From: Bigelowiella natans CCMP2755
Taxonomy: Eukaryota; Cercozoa; Chlorarachniophyceae
DNA length: 64,000 nt
NCBI GenBank assembly: GCA_000320545.1
Contig: ADNK01001129.1
Span: 1 to 64,000 of the forward strand
Direction of reading: 5' to 3'
The position numbers and the translations under genes are program-made. A model generated the notes under the pieces. The model did not search any database. It was not told the origin of the DNA and worked only from the letters and a program-made list of their open reading frames with translations. Below, in pieces: positions 58,601-64,000 of this stretch (within the stretch, counting starts at the first letter, position 1; each line of letters begins with the position of its first letter).

Positions 58601-61273
58601 CGTTCTTTAGCCGCGAGTATCTGCAGTAGCGTTGGTGTTGGGGATGGGGATGGGGATGGTGGTCCAGTTTAAATGAAGAAATGCATCAATGAGAAAAAAG
58701 GAGAGAAAAGAAGACGAAGGGGAGCTAGGGTTATTACTCAAGTTCTTTCTTGAGCTCCGCGATCTCAGTAGTCAACTCACGGATGTAGACCTAATGAAGA
58801 TGATATCAATGGACGGAATTAGAGATATGTTTCCCAGTTGTCTCTTCCTCAAAGTCGCAACACCTTTTGTGACATGCGTTGGTTCACAATGGGTTTGTTC
58901 TTGATGTTCTTGGCCTTAAATGCGTAATCGAGGGTAGAAATCGTCTCATCGACGCAGAGCTGCGACGGTGATATGGTGGCAATAATGAGAGTCTTTGACT
59001 TGCCGCCCAGAGACTCCTGTAGCAGCCTGATTGTAGTAGCATGTATCATGAGTCCTTCGGTAGGTCATCTAGGGCTACTTTTAAAAAGTTCTTTCTCGTG
59101 TCAGCCACTCCTATTCTGTTAAGTCCTTTTCATGGAGACTACAACTACTGCTACTTTCTATGACTACTGCTGCTGCTGCTGCTACCACTACTGCTATCAC
59201 CGTGTCAGCTTGCTATCGCGATATGGGACATACGAGTGCTGCAATAGTAATCAGTAAACCAGCAGAATATCATGAATAGTTACCACACAATATCAAACAC
59301 ATAGGAATCTTGTCCAACATGCGATATTGCGTACGATAATTTCATCTTTAGCGTACACTCGCATTCTTACTATGGCGATAGACAACGGGAAAGAAGGAAA
59401 TCGGACTGCTAGCAACATCAGTCAAATTTCGAGATTTTAATGCAGCTACGACTAGAGATGCCAGATTGAAACCTGTTCCACAAGGGCATTGATGACCCTG
59501 CCGAGAGTGAGTAGTGACTGATTAATCTTTCCTGCCTCCTTTGCTCTCTTTGACTTCGCGCCCGAGCGCCCTATGCATTCGGAACCAGCGAGGTCCACCA
59601 GATGGAGCTTTCCCGTGCGAATGACGTCCTCGCCGTCTAGGAATCACAGTATTTTTCAGCGGCAGAATAACCCTTCGAAAATGCACTGCTATTTGCTTTC
59701 TGTTGGATGCTAAGGAGCCAGAAATTGGAGACCCCGAAGAGGGAGAATAAAGTAACAAATAGTAAGAGCACCTGGTGAAGCTTCCTTCGTATGAAGTGTG
59801 ATGGTAAACACACAGTGCGAGCGGCTCGATTCCTTGTTCAGTTTCGTTTCTGCGACCTTATAATGGAATCACCCGAAAGTCGTTGCCATCAGCATGGTAG
59901 TCACAGTGATGAGGGCACACTGGGAGAGAAGGGTAGTAGATATGAATAAGGTTGTACCTGACGATTCGCTAGCGCCTTGTGTAACACATCGAGGACCATC
60001 TTTGAATCTTGCACCATCACCTCTTCCAAGTTGTTTACCTTGCGACGGAACAATCACAGGATTATGTTTCCATGTTAATGCGGTGTGTGTGTGTGTGTGT
60101 GTGTGTGTTGGTATATGGATAAGCATGCAATATACTGTTTTGCATTGAAACAGGTACTAATTATACCAGCATTCCTTTCTTCCCGGTGCTGTCCTCGAAA
60201 ATACGAAGAGGCTTCTTTGCATGCACTGCATTGTTTAGGGAAGGAGAGAACGTGAAGGTGATTCAGCGAGTTTTACATAGATAAAGCACTTATAAATTCG
60301 ATCTCGTACCATCTGCGCAGAGGTCGATGAGCTCCTCATTGTAGATTTCAAGAAAAGAAACTTTTACAGTAAATTCCTTGGATTTCACCTGAAGACGCAA
60401 CCACTCACACAACTGTTCACAACAACGTAATATACCATCCTGCTATACAACGACGATGACTACAACCTCGAGCTTCTTGAAAATTTGATCAATAGCACGT
60501 GGAATCATGCCTTTGTGCTCATTGGAAGAAGGATCCCCTTCCATTGTGTATGTTTTCCCTGTTCCAGTTTGCCCGTAGGCAAAAACAGTGCAGTTAAACC
60601 CCTCCAACACTTCTTCGATAATAGGTTCCACAGCCTCGTCGTATACATCCTCCTGGAAGTGATTACGGTTAGAACTCAGATTATATTTTTTAACCGTATA
60701 GAATGCAACAATTCCATCGTTGCGGATGAGTCTAATATAACCTGGGTAGCCCCGGGGGCGAATACAGTATCGAACGTGTAGGTTTTGGTGAGATGTTTGC
60801 CCTGGTGCGTGGTCTTGGCCTTAACATCTTAAAGTAGCAAATATCACCCAAAGAAAAGAACGGATTATTATTTTGCGATAACGCGTGCACCTTTTCTCAG
60901 ACAGAGAATAGCATCCTGTGCGTTGGAGCGCTTCTCAACGTGAGATCGTGGCCTGTGGAAAAAATTCAAGGAGAGAATATACCATTTTCAGAGAATAGCG
61001 TGGACATTCTCAGACGAATATATGATATATGAACCAGGCGCGAGCAGGTTTGTTCCTCATGTTTTGTGATGTGATGAACAAGGCCCCCTGTCCAACCACC
61101 CTTTTATCCGTAAATTCGAGGAATTGTCTCATCACCTGCATCGGACGACGACTTGAACGTTCACCACTTTGTCTCGCTTTCTTCGTTGCTGGGAATGATT
61201 TCTCTTTCGGTTAGTGTCCAGGGATCGCCGTCTCGGTCCCCCTACCTTGGAGGATAGATCGCTCGACGACATG
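55689..61273 (-). CDS. Kinesin-5 (BimC/Eg5-type) motor protein
   Basis: The ATG at 61273 gives a basic N-terminus ending [11 protein letters not shown], joined in phase to [15 protein letters not shown]. The motor core follows over many small exons: [13 protein letters not shown] (60780), [19 protein letters not shown] (P-loop, about 60600-60545), [20 protein letters not shown] (60385-60310), [20 protein letters not shown] (switch I, 59840-59775), [20 protein letters not shown] (switch II, 59610-59550), [18 protein letters not shown], and [40 protein letters not shown] (59030-58880). After the neck, one exon encodes a stalk and tail of about 960 residues, largely coiled coil, ending in Ser/Ala-rich sequence (stop 55689). 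Motor motifs and the [17 protein letters not shown] segment fit kinesin-5, which crosslinks and slides spindle microtubules as a tetramer. A weak tail phosphosite candidate is [17 protein letters not shown]. Confidence 0.9.
60083..60108. repeat. (TG)n intron microsatellite
   Basis: A pure TG run in a motor-domain intron of the kinesin-5 gene. Confidence 0.95.
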
Positions 61274-61819
61274 CCACTGAATTGATGACTTCGATTGGGG
61301 TTTAGCCAGTGGGGACTGCTCTCTCAATTTTTCTGTTGATGTACAACTAGGTTCCAGATATTGCTGCTGAATAATATTTACCATAAAAACAGAGGCATAT
61401 GTTGGTTTACGCCTACGACAACCATACTTAATTAAAGTACGCGTAAATAATAAGAAATCAATAGCCTCAGCTGTACATCTCTTAGTCTGAATTCCGTACG
61501 TTTACGAAAGTAGAAAATGTTCACGAATCCTTTACATTTCGCGAAAAACGGTTGGTATCCGGGAAATTGAAATTGAATAGCTGCGAGCCGTTGCTCTCTG
61601 TTATCCCGAAAAAATAAAGTCTGCCAGCGCAGCCTGACTTCTGACACAACGGCTTTCTTGCGGGAACACGTTTGTAATTCAATAACCTGAATCGTTTTCT
61701 CAGAGTAATATTTACAAACAGTTGTCTTAGAAAGAAGAAGGACTGCATTTGCACTTTTTTAATTGAATCCCGGAGGTTGGCACTGATAGATGCCCCAAAC
61801 CCAAAGGGAGCCATCATCC
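61274..61819. promoter_or_regulatory. Divergent promoter region between kinesin-5 and MAD2
   Basis: 546 bases separate the two start codons. The region is AT-rich, without microsatellites, and holds no convincing coding frame. Both genes act on the mitotic spindle, so shared cell-cycle control from this gap is plausible but not shown. I did not identify a specific transcription-factor site. Confidence 0.5.
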
Positions 61820-62872
61820 ATGCCGACCAGGACAGAGGCAAAGAGCAATACTATAACCCTCAAGGGATCCGCTCAAATTGTCAGCGAATTCTTTGGTCTG
61901 AGATCTAGGAGGGAAAACATAGCATTCAAATCTTTCAGTTAACTTCGGAAATAAAAAATTAAGATGATGTATTGAAATGTTACTTATCAGGGTACAGTAT
62001 CAACAGCATTCTGTATCAACGTGGAATCTACGATCCAGAGCTCTTTGATGCGACGAAGAAGTACAAGCTTAGAATGATGGTGACAAAGGACAAGGGACTT
62101 TCCGAGTATCTTAAGAACGTCCTGGAGCAACTGACGGGTATTAAGAACCATTATTTTCGGTGAAGGTTATTGAAAATACCCTCTTAACAGCTTGGCTCGA
62201 GAAAGGAATGGTCCAAAAACTGGTTCTAGTGATTGCAAGCGTAGATACTGGAGAAACACTAGAAAGGTGGCACGAATCTAATCCAAAGATAATGAATTCG
62301 AGTGAAATTTCTTTATTGCAAATAGATGGGTCTTTGATGTCGATACAAACAAGAAATGTCTCAAAGACGGGTAGGTTTACTTTTGTTCGTTGATATTCCG
62401 AAATAGAAATCAAACTAATCAATAATTGCTTTACAGATCAACACAGGAAAAGTCTGAGAAAGACATCATGCGTGAGATTCAAGCAATCATACGGCAGATT
62501 ACCTCTTCTGTGACTTTCCTTCCGCTCCTTGAAGAACCATGTAATTTTTTGTATAGTGATTGAGATGCAGGGTTCACAGAGAATTGAATTGAACTATCTA
62601 GGTACCTTTGATCTTCTGATATACGCACCCAATGAGTGCAAGGTGCCGGAGAAATGGGAAGAGTCTGATCCAAAGTACATTGCAAAGTCCAACGAAGTTC
62701 GCCTTCGTTCTTTCACAACAAAGGTATTTCACAATGTATGTATTTGTAGATCATGTTTAACATTTTCTCTATTTAGATCCATAAAGTTGAAGCTTCAGTT
62801 GCATACAAGGCATGCGACGATAGTGACGATGAAGAGGATCAAAAAGAGAAAGAAAATGAACTCAGAAACTAG
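61820..62872 (+). CDS. MAD2: MAD2 spindle-assembly checkpoint protein (HORMA domain)
   Basis: Seven exons join with matching phase: 61820-61895, 61991-62137, 62191-62266, 62326-62370, 62437-62540, 62602-62723 and 62777-62872. The product reads ITLKGSAQIVSEFFGYSINS, ILYQRGIYDPELFDATKKYK, LRMMVTKDKGLSEYLKNVLE, WLEKGMVQKLVLVIASVDTG, ERWVFDVDTNKKCLKDG, EIQAIIRQITSSVTFLPLLE, FDLLIYAPNECKVPEKWEES and NEVRLRSFTTKIHKVEASVA. This follows animal MAD2L1 along its whole length. MAD2 binds CDC20 and MAD1 at unattached kinetochores and delays anaphase by inhibiting APC/C. The C-terminal safety-belt segment (RLRSFTTKIHKVEASVAYK) is present, followed by an added acidic tail (DDSDDEEDQKEKE), which is unusual. 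All introns are short (54-95 bases), contrasting with the rest of the window. Confidence 0.95.
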
Positions 62873-63374
62873 ATATCATATAAATATCATATATACCTAA
62901 GCATATGTTGTGGTTTGAACTGCTGAACAGAATTGAGATCTACTTCTTCCAACCAAGTTGTTTTTTGATTTAAAAAACTGTCTCCTACTGCGAAGAAGCA
63001 TTGCTGTAAATAAATGAACAGCAGTGAATACCTCTTTCTTCAGGATGTTCTCAACATATATAGAATTTAATATACGCTGGCAACACTGAGTAAATATTTT
63101 CGCTGTATTTGCATTCGATACTGTTGATACCTTGGATGTACGATGATAATGAGAATGCAAAACGGCCTTCTAGTACACACTACCGCATAATTTCAGAATG
63201 CATCTCATTATGAAGATAGTAAAACTAAATGGACATTATGCACCACACTGAGAACAGCACTGCTATACAATGCGTTGAGACAGAAGCATGCACGCACACT
63301 CACATGCATATATACAATATTTGGATCACAGACACAACGTAATATAAGCACTATGTATATCTCTAGATATGTAC

Positions 63375-63378
<4 letters not shown>

Positions 63379-63409
<31 letters not shown>
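63379..63409. repeat. (AT)n microsatellite
   Basis: A pure AT run in the spacer downstream of MAD2. Confidence 0.95.
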
Positions 63410-63410
<1 letters not shown>

Positions 63411-63539
63411 ATATACATATTTTATAAACTGTATCTATTATCTAGACATGTTCGTTTAGATCTAGAGATGATCGATGCGTCTCGTTCAGCGCATGCGCTC
63501 ATTAGAATATTAAGCTCTCTCTACAATCTACTACACTAG

Positions 63540-63660
63540 TACACGACAGCTAGCTAGCTAGCTAGCCAGTACACACATCTAGAATTTAGACATGCTAGCA
63601 TGCTAGCATGGCTGTATATACGCATGCATGCTAGCATGGCCGCGCGCAAGGTAGCGGGTC
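63540..63660. repeat. GCTAGC/GCATGC palindrome cluster
   Basis: Tandem AGCTAGCTAGCTAGC followed by repeated ATGCTAGCATGCTAGCATGG-type words. Similar clusters occur at 54480-54790 and, in short form, near 36705-36750 and 41457-41482. Confidence 0.85.
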
Positions 63661-63748
63661 AATCTAGCAAATACTAGAGTAGTATACGTCTATAAGTCCC
63701 TTTATCTAGTACGTGCGCGGCTGGGCGGCGGCGTCGTCGTTACTGTCG

Positions 63749-63958
63749 TCACACGATGTGCGATATGTTGGTACGTATGTCGATGGATCGAAGCGTAACG
63801 TTCTTTAGATACGACTCGGAAAGTAGTCCCTTGTCCTTTGTCACCATCATTCTGAGCTTGTACTTCTTCGTCGCATCAAAAAGCTCTCCAAAGAGCTCTG
63901 GATCGTAGATTCCACGTTGACCGCAAGCTGCAAGGCTAGAAGGACCGAGACTAACAAG
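63749..63958 (-). pseudogene. Inverted partial duplicate of MAD2 exon 2
   Basis: The minus strand at 63919-63798 matches MAD2 exon 2 positions 62017-62120. By eye there are 2 substitutions over 104 aligned bases plus three insertions of 12, 3 and 3 bases. All insertions keep the frame: YDPELFDATKK becomes YDPELFGELFDATKK, and DKGLSEYLK becomes DKGLLSESYLK. The open frame runs about 69 codons from just after a stop at 63959-63961 to a TGA at 63749, with unrelated sequence on both sides. No other MAD2 exon is seen up to the window edge, so it is a fragment, a pseudogene, or one exon of a new gene continuing to the right. Confidence 0.85.
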
Positions 63959-64000
63959 CTAACTAGCTAACCTAGTCGAAGGATTCGCATTATTCTACCT

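Larger units (their letters stand above)
62873..63748. other. Intergenic spacer between MAD2 and its inverted fragment
   Basis: No gene is supported. An open minus-strand frame (62897-63160) has no motif. An AT run lies at 63379-63408. From about 63540 to 63660 there are tandem GCTAGC/AGCTAGCT and GCATGCTAGCATG palindromes like those at 54480-54790. Confidence 0.6.

Noticed and set aside
61521-61841. Minus-strand frame of 106 codons in the kinesin-MAD2 gap
   Set aside because: It overlaps the MAD2 start and has no motif; the gap is better explained as a divergent promoter.
62897-63160. Minus-strand frame downstream of MAD2 as a second HORMA exon
   Set aside because: The translation shares nothing with MAD2; only 63798-63919 does.

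Overview
This is nuclear DNA from an intron-rich unicellular eukaryote. Coding sequence is split into short exons with GT..AG introns of roughly 100-300 bases. The introns are packed with microsatellites: (AT)n, (TG)n/(CA)n, (CT)n/(GA)n and trinucleotide runs. Exons are almost free of dinucleotide runs. A WD-repeat gene that looks WDR93-like hints at a flagellated cell. A secreted protein with the GTGC..VWSS..RCCAD pattern points towards the SAR protists (stramenopiles or chlorarachniophytes). That placement is inference. I did most exon joins by hand from splice signals and reading-frame phase, so boundaries are best where a protein family guided them.

Layout, left to right. 105-2776 (+): 3' part of a secreted Cys-rich RCCAD protein. 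About 4301-4680 (-): weak gene. 5895-11667 (-): WD-repeat, WDR93-like protein. 12789-about 19000 (+): leucine-rich-repeat protein with a very acidic N-terminus and coiled-coil tail. About 20990-23225 (-): unrecognised multi-exon gene. 24426-26237 (+): SR-rich protein. About 27885-33590 (-): RCC1-repeat protein. 33963-36108 (+): EMAP-II/Arc1p-type tRNA-binding protein. 38971-41120 (-): unrecognised gene. 42442-44111 (-): histidine phosphatase (phosphoglycerate mutase-like), divergent from 44252-46782 (+): ASH2-like SPRY protein. About 46990-49502 (+): unrecognised basic protein. 50421-51789 (-): Nudix hydrolase with a presequence. 52203-54280 (+): 3-hydroxyanthranilate 3,4-dioxygenase. 55689-61273 (-): kinesin-5. 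61820-62872 (+): MAD2 spindle-checkpoint protein, divergent from the kinesin. 63749-63958 (-): a nearly identical fragment of MAD2 exon 2 in inverted orientation, carrying three in-frame insertions.

Between genes lie a family of short inverted-repeat elements (MITE-like; best pairs 26650-26872 and 49778-50122), CTAG/GCTAGC-rich palindromic tracts (54480-54790, 63540-63660), long pure G or C runs, and compositionally odd blocks without recognisable genes (19650-20430, 36230-36960, 41280-42400).

Most genes are unrelated housekeeping functions. The clearest functional grouping is at the right end, where kinesin-5 (spindle bipolarity) and MAD2 (spindle checkpoint) are divergently transcribed from one 546-base gap, next to the inverted MAD2 fragment. 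I did not find a defence system, CRISPR array, rRNA or clear transposase in the window.
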